Source: Marsupella aquatica (lineage: Eukaryota; Marchantiophyta). From it: a stretch of DNA of 64,000 nucleotides. Location: contig OZ316899.1 of assembly GCA_973895155.1 (NCBI GenBank), positions 1,426,001 to 1,490,000 of the forward strand, written 5' to 3'. The position numbers were made by a program, and so were the translations under genes. The notes beneath the pieces were generated by a model. It had not been told where the DNA came from. It saw nothing but the letters and a program-made list of their open reading frames with translations, and did not search any database. Shown in pieces: positions 1 to 10,107 of the stretch (positions within the stretch are counted from its first letter, which is position 1; every line of letters begins with the position of its first letter).

Positions 1-779
1 GATCTAGAGTCATGTTGATAACATATTCAGGGACATAGGTCTCATGCGCCAACAAACTCACTACCTTCTATTCCATATGGGAGTATGGGGGCTCCCTATA
101 TAGTACATGGCGTGGTGGTTATGTAACCACCTCTTGTCCCTATTCACTAGGCCAGGTAAGTCTAGTTTATCGGGGTTAGGTTTATCACTTATAACAAGTG
201 TGAGGATTTTGTAGAAGATATTTTGTTGTAAGGATTGAGTATGCAATGAAAAGAGTCTTTCCAATCTTCATTGTGATCATTAAGTGTGAGGAAATTTGAA
301 TCCTATGAGGGCAAGAGAAAAATCCATGTTAGGGTGCAATCTTGGTCTAAGCTTGAAGGGGATGTCCTGGTACATAACCAAGGCCATGGAGGCAAGGTTA
401 AGGTGGAGCACTACTTTGGGACTTAGAGAGGATTGTATCTTGAGGGTGGAAAGTACTTTGCCTTGTGTGAGAACAAGAGGAAGAGTCCTTAGAGAGAAGA
501 GTTATCTCTAAGAGCTCAAAGGGGATGTGTGGGCCCAAACCAAGGCCAAGGGGCAAGGTTAAAGGGTAACACTACTTTGAGGGTCTAAGGGGGACTTAAG
601 CTTGAAGAGGAAAGTACTTTGGGTTCTTGGATGTTTGTGTGAGAATCTACTTTAAGATGACAACTTGGAGCAGAGATCCCCCTTATTGATCCTTGGAGTA
701 GAGGAGAGGGGAAGGGTGTGAGTGCAAAAGTAGTCAAGGGGACTACCTCTCTAGAAGTGGAGAGCTGGAACTACTTATG
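1..779 (+). repeat. Older gypsy LTR, left part (target of the young gypsy element)
   Basis: This stretch is a diverged copy, in the opposite orientation, of the LTR found at 780-3944. The match is clear from about 218 onward: the segment around 255-480 corresponds to the reverse complement of about 1230-1460, and 660-779 to that of about 890-1030. A TATA-like ctatatag at 96-103 lies about 815 bp from the end of this old LTR, close to the distance in the young LTR. The LTR continues at 13273 on the far side of the young element, so it was split by that insertion. It runs off the left edge of the window. Confidence 0.85.
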
Positions 780-3700
780 TGTCAAACACTTGCCAAGGAG
801 CTTAAGCGGCTTTTCTCCCCAAAAGACTACCTAATACCTGCTCCATGTCATACCAGGGTCACAAAGGATTGACAAAACTTCTGAAGTGTGCTTACAATGT
901 CCAATCACTCCATACATAAGTAGTTTCAACTCTCCACTTCTAGAGAGGTAGTCCCCTTGACTACTTTTGTACTCACCCCTTCCCCTCTCCTCTACTCCAA
1001 GGATCAGCAAGGGGGATCTCCGCTCCAAGCTGTCACCTTAGAGTAGATTCTCACACAAACACCCAAGAACCCAAAGTACTTTCCTCTTCAAGCTTAAGTC
1101 TCCTCAAGACCCTCAAAGTAGTGTTACCCCTCAACCTTGCCCCCCTGGCCTTGGTTTGGGTCCACACATCCCCTTTGAGCCCTAGAGAAGGCTCCTCTAT
1201 CTAAGGACTCTTCCTCTTGTTCTTACTTCTTGTTAACACCACACACCAAGCAAAGTACTTTCCACCCTCAAGCTATAATCCTCTCTAAGTCTCAAAGTAA
1301 TGCTATACCTTAACCTTGCCTCCTTGGCCTTGGTTTTGTACTAGCACATCCCCTTCAAGCTTAGACCAAGATTATACCATAGCATGGACTCTTCTCTTGC
1401 TCTCATATACTTCAAATGCACTCACACTTAATGGTCACAATGAAGATTGGTAAGTCTCCTTTTATTGCATCACCTTTACAACAAAAGTTCACTACACATT
1501 CTCCACACTAAGCATGGACCACCTCTCCTTTCTCAAGCTTAGCCCTACCTTGGCAAGGTAGAGATTTCACTTAAGAGATGAGACTCCCGGTCCCTAACAA
1601 ATGAAAACTTCCTCCTTATATACTATCTCCTTCCACATCACACCAAGCTTGACCTGGGGTCCAACTATACCTCCCCCAAGTCCTCCTAACACACAAAGTC
1701 CAACTCTATAGTTCATAGCCCACCCTACTACTTGCTATTTTGCCTCCTTCCAAGCCCTGGAATATGCCACACATGAGTGGTATGCTTTGACTTCCAAACC
1801 TACTCCCACTTATGGTCCTCCTCACCAGCTTACCAACCCACTTGAAAGCTCGCAAAAAGAGTGAGTGAGTCTCAAGTTGTGCCTAGTCAAAGTTGGCCTT
1901 ATTTTACTTGTAACCCCTTTACTACCCTAAGTAAACTACCCCCTATATTTACTTTTCTTAACTTGATGGCCTTACACCTTTGGCCAAAGGTAAGTACCCT
2001 TCTCTAGAGCCTAACTCAAGTGGTATGGGTGCAAGAAAGGTCAGCCCCTAAATCTGGTATTCATTCCCCTATGCCGACTTTGGTTTGCAAGTTGTCGGGA
2101 CTCCCTCGTGGCCTTGGTTAAAAATATATTTGAGTGATTACTTTTCTGGGGTTCCACCTTCACCAGGGGGTGCCTTATCTTCCCCTAACTCAGCACAAAA
2201 AAATTTGGGCCCCAACGGATACCTCTAGCCAAAGTTATGCCCATTCTCCCAAGGCCTGTTTTTGGTGTAAAGCGGGTGTAAGCGGCGGCCCGATTACACT
2301 TACCTTACATGCCCCTTATGGGGATTCCACGTGTCATGAGGGGAGAGCACTCTCATTATACTCATGTTTCTTATGAAGAATTTGTAAGGACAGCAATGTT
2401 TGCAGCCATTTCTCTCTCGTGAATTCAATCTAAAACCACAGCATTCTCTATTGGATTCTTTCTTGTGCAGCAGTCCAGCTGATCAGCCGCCAGCCCCTCA
2501 ATTTCACAGCCACCATAGCTCACAGCCAGCCTAGTCAATTTCGCAGCTAGCCCACCTCTTCAATTTTGCCGCTAGCAACACAGTCAATTTCGCAGCTAGC
2601 AGCACAGTCACATCAGCGCATTTACAGCACAACAACAGCAGATTTGAAGCACAGCAGCAGCAACCATAGCTTGATTCCTTCTCAGTCAAGCAGGTCTCTC
2701 TTCTCAATTTCGTAGCTGCCCACCTTTGCAATTTCGCAGCTAGCAGCAGCATCATTCAATTCAGCAGCATCAAGGCAGCAGCCAGCCAATTCTCATGAGC
2801 ATCTCGTGCCTGATTAGTAGGAGCACCTCTAATCTAGTGTGCAGCTGTCATAGCAGCAAGCAGCCTTCCCAATTCAAAGCCAGCAGCGATCCTAATTTGC
2901 AGCCATAGCTCTTTTCCTTCTCAGCAGCCATAGCTTCTTCAATCAGCAACAGCCCTTGCTTCTTCAATCAGCAGCAGCCATTTCAATTCAGCCGCCCTTC
3001 CTTCAATTCAGCCGCCCTTGTGCTCAATTGATTCCTCAAGTAATCATGCAGCACCTTTGGACAGCCTCCCGGTGCTTGACGTCCTCACCAGCCTCGTGCT
3101 TGCTCCTCCTTGCCTCGTGCTCGCTCCTCCTTGCCTCGTGCTCGCCGCGTGATCGTCGCCCACGCGGTTTACACTTAGAAAAAAATACATTTTTTTTTTG
3201 GAAAAAACAGCATTTTGGGGCGATTTTGGACCCCCCTCCAAAACTCACACATAAGTCCAAAAGGACTTCTGAGTAGCTCCACTGATTCTATGGACATAGG
3301 ACTATGTCCGGGTTTACTAAGATATAAACAAAACCCTATAACAACTTTTCTAAAATTAGGCAAAGAGGGTCAAGTCTTTATGTCTTCCAAAATTCTTCTC
3401 AACTTTGAGATGCTCCCAAAAAGTAACCAAGTGTGACAAAGTTGTCCCACAAGTTTCTAGGGATAGAGGGGACCATACTTAACCCACTTCCAAACTTGGA
3501 ACCCCTACATTTACCCATCAGCTATTTTTCCCGGGACCCGCTATTTGGTAACTTTGATTTTTGCCAAAATACTTATAACTCCTAGGTTAAGACCCCACTT
3601 GACTTCATACTTTTTCAGGGTTCCCTAGGGACCTCCCAGCACCCATGGGAGAAATATCAGCCAAAAATAAGATGTCCGGTGTCGGGTCATTTTTCGGTCC

Positions 3701-3944
3701 CGACTTAGTCGCCTATTATAACTAAGGACGGACTAGTTTCCTGCCCCTCCTATAGTAACTTGCTTACCCCTAGATAACTTTGCATAACTAAATTCCCTCT
3801 TACCTCTACTAAGCTTCCCTTCTTACTTAAGTGCCCTAAACCTAGCTACTCTGATAGCACTAAAACTTTTTCCCTAACTATTTCCTCTTCTAAACGAAAG
3901 AATGTCATGTTTCTCTACACTAGCTGACACTGAGCCATCCCACA
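780..3944 (-). repeat. 3' LTR of the young gypsy element
   Basis: On the plus strand the LTR starts TGTCAAAC and ends CCCACA. It matches 10108-13272 at a constant offset of 9328 bp with no net indels. It is unusually long (3165 bp). The stretch at about 2400-3060 is rich in cagcag/caattcagc microrepeats, and 3087-3146 holds tandem copies of a ctcctccttgcctcgtgctc-like unit. Short ORFs inside it (for example 2134-2376 and 2956-3276) recur unchanged in the other LTR and have no recognisable product, so I do not treat them as genes. Confidence 0.97.
1614..1623 (-). promoter_or_regulatory. Putative TATA box in the 3' LTR
   Basis: On the minus strand this reads GTATATAAGG, a TATA-like motif about 840 bp before the LTR end in transcription order. 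The old LTR has a comparable ctatatag at a similar distance. The copy in the 5' LTR at 10942-10951 would drive the element. No transcript evidence is available. Confidence 0.5.
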
Positions 3945-3958
3945 TAGCCCCCTACTTA
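3945..3958 (-). other. Polypurine tract of the young gypsy element
   Basis: On the minus strand the bases directly before the 3' LTR read AAGTAGGGGGCTA, a purine-rich tract in the place where plus-strand DNA priming is expected. It abuts the LTR start and lies about 27 bp past the gag-pol stop codon. Confidence 0.75.
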
Positions 3959-3984
3959 AGTGTGCAGCGTCCCCGCAAACACAC

Positions 3985-6900
3985 TTATTCCTGATTAAAG
4001 TACCTTTTCAACCTATCATGATGCACTCTAGTAGGGAACACCTCTCCTTCAAGAGTAGCAAGCTGAATTGACCCATTAGCATAAACCTGGTGAACAACAT
4101 AAGGACCCAACCACCGAGTATGCAACTTGCCTGGAAAATGAGCATACCTACTGTCATAGAGTAATACCAGTTGTCCAGCAAGTAAAGAAGTTGGCTTCTT
4201 CAACTTCTTGTCATGATGTTGCTTCACTTGAGCTTGCTTCTTCTTCACTTGCTTGCTTGCCTCTTCCCGGATTTCCTCCAACTCCTCCAGCTGGTAAGCT
4301 CTCTCCATTAAACTCTGGTCAGCCTCCATTCTCTCCTCCACACTTACCCTCAAAGTAGGCACTTCAAACTCAACAGGTACAAGGGAGTGTTGTCCAAATA
4401 CTAGGTAGAAAGGACTATGGCCGGTTGTGGTCTTGAAAGCAAGGTTGTAGGAGTACACAGCTGAGTATAATTTGTCATCCCAATCAGTCTTGTGTGCCGC
4501 CACGGTTTTGTTCAAGATCTTGCCAATGATGCCATTAGCTCTCTCCGTTAATCCATTGGCCTTGGGGTGATAGGGGGTGGTCTTCCTATGCTTAATCAAG
4601 TAATGGTTAGTGAGCTCCTCCACAACTTCATTCAAGAAGTGAGTCCCCCTATCACTAACCAGCTCTAGAGGTGGCCCAAATCTGGTAAAAATCTGTTGAT
4701 ACATGAACCTTGCTACTGTGAGAGCATTATCCTTGCTGGTTGGTCTTGCCTCTACCCACTTAGTAGCATAATCAGTTGCAAGAAGGATGTATCGATTCCT
4801 TCTAGACCTGGTCACAGGAGTGATGGGACCTATGAAATCTATACCCCACTTCTCAAAAGGTGCAAGAGGTAAGATGGTGGTAAGAGGGTGATGCCTTGAG
4901 TGAGCTGGCTTACCTGTCCTTTGGCAAGGGTCACATCCCCTCACAAAAAGACTTACATCCTTATGAAGTGTTGGCCACCAATACCCTGCATCAAGAATTT
5001 TCCTTGCTGTTGTTGCACTTGCATAATGGCCACCAGCCTCCTCCTCATGCATAGCTCTCATCACAATGGAGATTTCCTTCTTCTCCAAACACCTCCTTAG
5101 TCTCCCATCAACTCCTTCCTTGTGAAGGACACCCTTCACCAATAAGTAAGGTCTGATTTTTCTCAGGAAAACAGCAGCCTCCTCTTGGTTCAAATCTCTT
5201 GGTAGCCGGGTTGTGAGAAGAAATTGGATGATATCCAAATACCATGTATCTCCTCCACTTCCCACATGAAAGAGGTCTTCATCTGGAAACTGATCATCCA
5301 CCTCCTTCAAGTCCTCTTCTCCTTCAATCCTTGAGAAGAAGTCTGCATTCCCATGCTTCTTACCAGGCCTGACCCTCACCTCATAATCAAACTCTTGGAG
5401 CAACAAGATCCACCTTGCCACTCTACCAGTTACATCAGGTTTATTCACCATATACTTGAGAGCATTGTGATCAGTATGAAAGACCACCTTATAGCCCAAC
5501 AAGTAGTGCCTAAACTTCTTACAAGAGTAGATGATTCCTAGAGCTTCTCTATCGGTTGGTGAGTAATTCTTTTCAGCTGGTGCCAATAGTCTACTTGCAA
5601 AGTAGATAGGGTGATCCCTATTCTGGTCATCAAGTTGACTAAGCACCACACCAATACAAAAGCCAGACACATCCACATACACATGAAATTCTCTACTCCA
5701 ATCTGGTGCTATCAAGATAGGGGCTTCAACCAACCTGTTCTTCAACTCCTGAAAACTTGCTAGCCTCTCAACTGAGGGTTCAACCTCAGCCCCCTTCTTA
5801 AGCATGCTGGTTAGGGGTAAAGCTACTTTAGCAAAGTCCTTAATGAACCTTCTATAGTAGTTTAAACATCCCAAGAATCCCCTCAACTCTGTCACTGAAG
5901 TTGGAAACTTGACAGCCATCCAAACAGCAACCTTCTCTTGGTCCACTTCTATGCCCTTCTTGGATACCTTGTGGCCAAGTAGTATCCCTTCTTCCACACC
6001 AAAGAAGCACTTCCCTGGGTGAAGCTTCAAACCAACTTCCCTACATCTTTGGAAGGTCATCCTCAAATGTTCAACATGGTCCTTCCCCCTTCCAAAAACA
6101 GCAAAGTCATCTATGAATACTTCCAAGAACTTTCTCAAGTAGTCATGAAAGATATTCATCATCAACCTTTGGAACATACCAGGGGCATTACAAAGACCAA
6201 AAGGCATCCTCCGAAAGGCATAAATCCCCCACTCAGTAGTAAAGGCTGTCTTCAACTGGTCCTCCTTCCTTATCCAAATCTGGTTGTAACCTGAGTACCC
6301 ATCTAGGAAGCTATACACTTCCCAACCAGCTACTAAATCAAGTACCATATCAGTAAATGGAATGGGATAGTGGTCCTTCTTAGTGGCCTCATTGAGTTTC
6401 CTAAAGTCTTGGCAAACTCGGATCTTAGGCTTACCATCCAAGCCTGGTTTCTTTGGTACTATGACAATTGGAGAAACCCACTCACTATTCAACACAGGAT
6501 AGATGAAACCTGCTTCCAGCAATTTGTCTATCTCTTCCTTCACCATCAAGGAGTACTTGGGATTCATCCGATATTGCCTTTGTCTCACAGGTGAAGCTCC
6601 TAGCATCAAGTCGATTCTATGCTCACCAAGTTCAGGGTTTACACCAGTAAGATCCAAGTGACTCCAAGCAAACACATCCACATATTCACCTAGCAAATCT
6701 TGGATAGTTTTCTCTTCACCTGATCCCAGGGCATTTCCCAAGTTGAAGGTCTTGTCTTGCTGGACAGAGATGGTTCTGTACTGCTCAGCTCGAATCACCT
6801 CCATCTTGTTCCTCATTGTGGAGTCAAAAGTGCCCTCAAGTTGTGCCAACCTCATGCCTCCATAGACGGGTGCATTTTCAGCACTTAACTCCTCCTTCTC

Positions 6901-9900
6901 CTTGCTTGAATGCTGGTCTTCCTGAGTCTCATCCTCCTCTGAGTTTGCAGCCTTCAATTGGTCCTCTAGCTCCTTTATCTTGAGCTTTAACAAGGCTAAG
7001 TGCTTAGCCTTTAACCTCTGGTCATTACTCCTTGTCTTGATCTCAACTTGGGCAGCACCCTTGCTGGTCTGATCAACCTCCTGAGCCATTGTGATAGTGT
7101 CTTCTTGGTTGCTCTCCTTGGCTGAGGTCTCAGCCTGCTTCACCTCCTCGAGACTGGTCACTTCACTGAGACTGGGCAGAGGTGAATGGCTGGTAAGAGC
7201 CTCCTGCTCTTGCTCCTCTCCAAACACTTCTTCTTCAGTCCATTGGCTCACCATGTTCAACATGTATACCTCATCCTCATCAGATTCAGATTTGGTACTC
7301 AACTCATCGGAAAGTTCAGAATCATATTCATCCAACTCATCAGTAGTCTCTCCTTGATGCTTGTCATGACCCCATGAAACTGAAGTGGCTGGTTTGCCAA
7401 ACCTAAACTCCTTCTTGCCCCAATCAGACACTACTTTGGCTCCATATAGCCAAGGCCTCCCAATCAAGATTGGGTAAGTAGATGGCCTTGCTGGTCTCAT
7501 CACCAAGTAATTCAACAAGAACTCCTGCCCCCCAATGAGAGTAGGTACTTGAGTAAGTGTCCCCACCGGTAGCACTCTTGCTCCATTTGCTAGCCTCATT
7601 GTCCTTGCTGTTGGCTGAAGTTTCTTGAAACCTAGTTGTTGGGCAGTAGCCTCAATCATGATATTCACACCTGAGCCTCCATCAACTGGTACATACGAGA
7701 GTACACACCCATTTACTTGAACATCAATCTCAGGTGCTCCAAGGTCTTCACAAACCATCATCACATCAGCTGGGGTACCAACCTTTGGAAGCTTCCTTCT
7801 TCTCCTTCCTACCAACATCTCCTTCAGTTGCCTCCTATACAAAGGGTTGTCTTTGATCAGCTGCCCCACTGTAGCAGTAACCAAACAATCTTTCACATCC
7901 TTCTTGATGTCATAAGAGGGTACCTTGCTGGTCTCTTTCTTCTCTTCCACCTCAGCTTTTTCCTTCAAAGCTTTAGCAACCTTCAGGTCTTTGTTGATGG
8001 CCTCTTGATGCTCCTTAGCCTCCATCTCCTCTAGTTGCCTCTTGACTTCCTCATTCACCTTGGGATAGAAGAGCTTCGGATGGTCTCTCTTGTAGTCACT
8101 ATCTTCAGCTGGTGGGACTTGAACTTCTGCTCCAACTTCAACTTCGATTGGTGACTCCGTTGAGTGCTCCTTTCTCTCCTTCCTCTTCTTCCTCTCTTCC
8201 ACTCTTTCCTTCTTTCTTGTGGACCTGGTAGACACCTTGTAACACACAGCTTCCTCCTCAGGTGTCTCCATTCCTGGTAGATCTGGCTGGTTCTCCCCAC
8301 CAGCAACTTGTGTCACTCCATCTTTGGCCTCCTCTTGCCACTCCATACTCAAGAAGTTCACTGTGGCTTCACCGGGAGCCTTGGCAACCGCTGGTGGTGG
8401 TGCTTCTATCCTTCCTATCATCATCTTGGCAGCAGATCCAATAGGACAGTTGGCTGTGGTATGACCCTCCCTTTTGCACACAGCACAAAGAGGATAGGGA
8501 GCTCCTTGTCCCTGCCTCCTTGGTTCGGGGCAACTGTTGGAATAGTGCCCTGGTTTTTGACAGTTCCAGCAGATCACCACGGTAGTTCTTGCCACTCCCC
8601 CAGGTCCTTGAGGTCCCATTTGATCCACCATCCTTGGTTGAAGACCAGGCATCAGTTGAGGTGCCATGGGTGGAGCTGGTCTTCCTTGCAAAGTTCTTGG
8701 GCCTCCTGAAATCTGGTACACCATCTCCGGGGCTTCTTCATAGAAGTAGTCCACCACTTCACTTGCTTGATAAACATCGTTGGACTCTTCATTGACATAC
8801 TGAACTTGATTCCTCCAACCTTGACACTCTTGAGGTGTATGGCCAAAACTCTTGCACTTGACACACCATACATGGGCTCTATTCACCGGCACTTTTCTCC
8901 TATCAGGTTGCACACCAGCAAAGTGAACTGATAGGGCCTTGAGTTGGTTGGTGATCTCACTCATCTTGTTATCCATCACCTTCTTCTCCTTGGTTGCTGG
9001 TGTAGAACCTTCCACCAAGTTGAAGGTTGCAGATTTGTGGTGCTTACCACCTGGCTTCTTCTTGCTGGCTCTCCTCTTCTGGTCGCTTTTTCTCTTTGCC
9101 TTCTTCTTCTTCTTCTTCTTCTTCTTCTCGGAGTCCTCCTCAGAATCAGATTCTGAATCAGAACTGGAACTACTCTCCTCAGATTCCGACTCAGAAGTAT
9201 CCTCAACTGAACTACTTGATTCACTTGAGCTAGAAGAAGAATCACTATAAGCAAATCGCTTCTTCTTTCTCCTACTCTTGGAACTAGAGATCTCAGCACT
9301 CCTATAAGACTGAGCCGCCTCAATGGCCTCATCCAACGTATTAGGGTGAGATTGCCTTACTGAGACACCCATCTTCTTGGGTAGGCTTGCCACAAACCAA
9401 GCCAACAACATGGAGTCTACTGGTCTGGGGTCAAGCTTGGTAGCTAACCTTTGAAACCTTTGCAGAAACCTCCTTACTGACTCCTTGGATCCCATTCTGA
9501 TCTCTCCCATCTTGATCAGAGCTTCCGATTCTTCTCCCACCTTCCTAAACTCCTGCAAGAATGCTAGCTTGAAGGCATCCCAATCATTCTTGATGGCATT
9601 TGATAGGCTATTGAACCAAGGTCTTGCTTCTCCTCTCAAGACCCCCGCCAAAGTGGTCAACTTAATATCAAACTCTCCATTGGCTTGGGCTGTCCCAATG
9701 AAGTCCTCCAACCAAGCATCAGGATCCTCCTTGGGCTTGCCATGGAATGTCTTGTACTGAAATCTTGCTCTTTGAGTCACCACCATGGCTGCTTCTTGAT
9801 CTTCACTTGTGTTGGTAGTGGAAGAAGATGTATCACTCCACCCTACACCAGGTTCCGCTTCAGCTTGCAAATGAATGTCCACCCAATCTGGTTGCTCCAA

Positions 9901-10053
9901 CTGGTCACCAAAGTTGAAACTAAGAGAGGCTTCTTTTAGTGCTTGACTCCTTGTAGTGGGCATGCCACTCACAATCACCTTCTTATCTCCCTTCTTCTCT
10001 TGAACAGCAAACCTGCAAACACACCTCCAAGTCTTGTGGCTCCACTCCAACAA
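3985..10053 (-). CDS. Gag-Pol polyprotein of Ty3/gypsy element (intact, 2022 codons)
   Basis: A single open frame encodes the whole gag-pol. Domain order: retrotransposon gag about 85-250; a Ser/Glu-rich then poly-Lys tract 264-330; three CCHC zinc knuckles near 397-410, 495-508 and 523-536; an aspartic protease with the unusual active site VDGGSG (D791); reverse transcriptase about 1150-1380 with FIDD at 1313-1316 in place of YxDD; RNase H about 1455-1570; integrase with H1669/H1676/C1707/C1710 and a DD35E triad D1739, D1801, E1837. It ends soon after the integrase with no chromodomain. The first Met is only 17 bp inside the PBS, so translation may really begin at Met31 (9963) in MPTTRSQ. 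There is no stop or frameshift, and all catalytic motifs are present. With near-identical LTRs this copy may be mobile. Confidence 0.96.
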   Translation of the reverse strand: MLEWSHKTWRCVCRFAVQEKKGDKKVIVSGMPTTRSQALKEASLSFNFGDQLEQPDWVDIHLQAEAEPGVGWSDTSSSTTNTSEDQEAAMVVTQRARFQYKTFHGKPKEDPDAWLEDFIGTAQANGEFDIKLTTLAGVLRGEARPWFNSLSNAIKNDWDAFKLAFLQEFRKVGEESEALIKMGEIRMGSKESVRRFLQRFQRLATKLDPRPVDSMLLAWFVASLPKKMGVSVRQSHPNTLDEAIEAAQSYRSAEISSSKSRRKKKRFAYSDSSSSSSESSSSVEDTSESESEESSSSSDSESDSEEDSEKKKKKKKKKAKRKSDQKRRASKKKPGGKHHKSATFNLVEGSTPATKEKKVMDNKMSEITNQLKALSVHFAGVQPDRRKVPVNRAHVWCVKCKSFGHTPQECQGWRNQVQYVNEESNDVYQASEVVDYFYEEAPEMVYQISGGPRTLQGRPAPPMAPQLMPGLQPRMVDQMGPQGPGGVARTTVVICWNCQKPGHYSNSCPEPRRQGQGAPYPLCAVCKREGHTTANCPIGSAAKMMIGRIEAPPPAVAKAPGEATVNFLSMEWQEEAKDGVTQVAGGENQPDLPGMETPEEEAVCYKVSTRSTRKKERVEERKKRKERKEHSTESPIEVEVGAEVQVPPAEDSDYKRDHPKLFYPKVNEEVKRQLEEMEAKEHQEAINKDLKVAKALKEKAEVEEKKETSKVPSYDIKKDVKDCLVTATVGQLIKDNPLYRRQLKEMLVGRRRRKLPKVGTPADVMMVCEDLGAPEIDVQVNGCVLSYVPVDGGSGVNIMIEATAQQLGFKKLQPTARTMRLANGARVLPVGTLTQVPTLIGGQEFLLNYLVMRPARPSTYPILIGRPWLYGAKVVSDWGKKEFRFGKPATSVSWGHDKHQGETTDELDEYDSELSDELSTKSESDEDEVYMLNMVSQWTEEEVFGEEQEQEALTSHSPLPSLSEVTSLEEVKQAETSAKESNQEDTITMAQEVDQTSKGAAQVEIKTRSNDQRLKAKHLALLKLKIKELEDQLKAANSEEDETQEDQHSSKEKEELSAENAPVYGGMRLAQLEGTFDSTMRNKMEVIRAEQYRTISVQQDKTFNLGNALGSGEEKTIQDLLGEYVDVFAWSHLDLTGVNPELGEHRIDLMLGASPVRQRQYRMNPKYSLMVKEEIDKLLEAGFIYPVLNSEWVSPIVIVPKKPGLDGKPKIRVCQDFRKLNEATKKDHYPIPFTDMVLDLVAGWEVYSFLDGYSGYNQIWIRKEDQLKTAFTTEWGIYAFRRMPFGLCNAPGMFQRLMMNIFHDYLRKFLEVFIDDFAVFGRGKDHVEHLRMTFQRCREVGLKLHPGKCFFGVEEGILLGHKVSKKGIEVDQEKVAVWMAVKFPTSVTELRGFLGCLNYYRRFIKDFAKVALPLTSMLKKGAEVEPSVERLASFQELKNRLVEAPILIAPDWSREFHVYVDVSGFCIGVVLSQLDDQNRDHPIYFASRLLAPAEKNYSPTDREALGIIYSCKKFRHYLLGYKVVFHTDHNALKYMVNKPDVTGRVARWILLLQEFDYEVRVRPGKKHGNADFFSRIEGEEDLKEVDDQFPDEDLFHVGSGGDTWYLDIIQFLLTTRLPRDLNQEEAAVFLRKIRPYLLVKGVLHKEGVDGRLRRCLEKKEISIVMRAMHEEEAGGHYASATTARKILDAGYWWPTLHKDVSLFVRGCDPCQRTGKPAHSRHHPLTTILPLAPFEKWGIDFIGPITPVTRSRRNRYILLATDYATKWVEARPTSKDNALTVARFMYQQIFTRFGPPLELVSDRGTHFLNEVVEELTNHYLIKHRKTTPYHPKANGLTERANGIIGKILNKTVAAHKTDWDDKLYSAVYSYNLAFKTTTGHSPFYLVFGQHSLVPVEFEVPTLRVSVEERMEADQSLMERAYQLEELEEIREEASKQVKKKQAQVKQHHDKKLKKPTSLLAGQLVLLYDSRYAHFPGKLHTRWLGPYVVHQVYANGSIQLATLEGEVFPTRVHHDRLKRYFNQE

Positions 10054-10069
10054 AAACTGTAAAGAGTTG

Positions 10070-10087
10070 TCCCCGGCAGCGGCGCCA
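10070..10087 (-). other. Primer binding site (tRNA-Asp-like)
   Basis: On the minus strand this reads TGGCGCCGCTGCCGGGGA. It is complementary to the 3' end of plant tRNA-Asp except for one position (from memory of that tRNA). It lies 20 bp inside the 5' LTR, a longer gap than the usual few bases. tRNA-Asp priming is common in Athila-type gypsy elements. Confidence 0.75.
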
Positions 10088-10107
10088 AAAACAAGGGTGG
10101 GACTCTA

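Noticed and set aside
2134-3436. Several short ORFs inside the gypsy LTR, repeated identically at 11462-12764
   Set aside because: They are identical because the LTRs are identical. There is no recognisable domain, and overlapping ORFs exist on both strands in low-complexity DNA.
8055-9332. Antisense ORFs opposite the gypsy gag
   Set aside because: They are shadows of the Ser/Glu/Lys-rich gag frame on the other strand.
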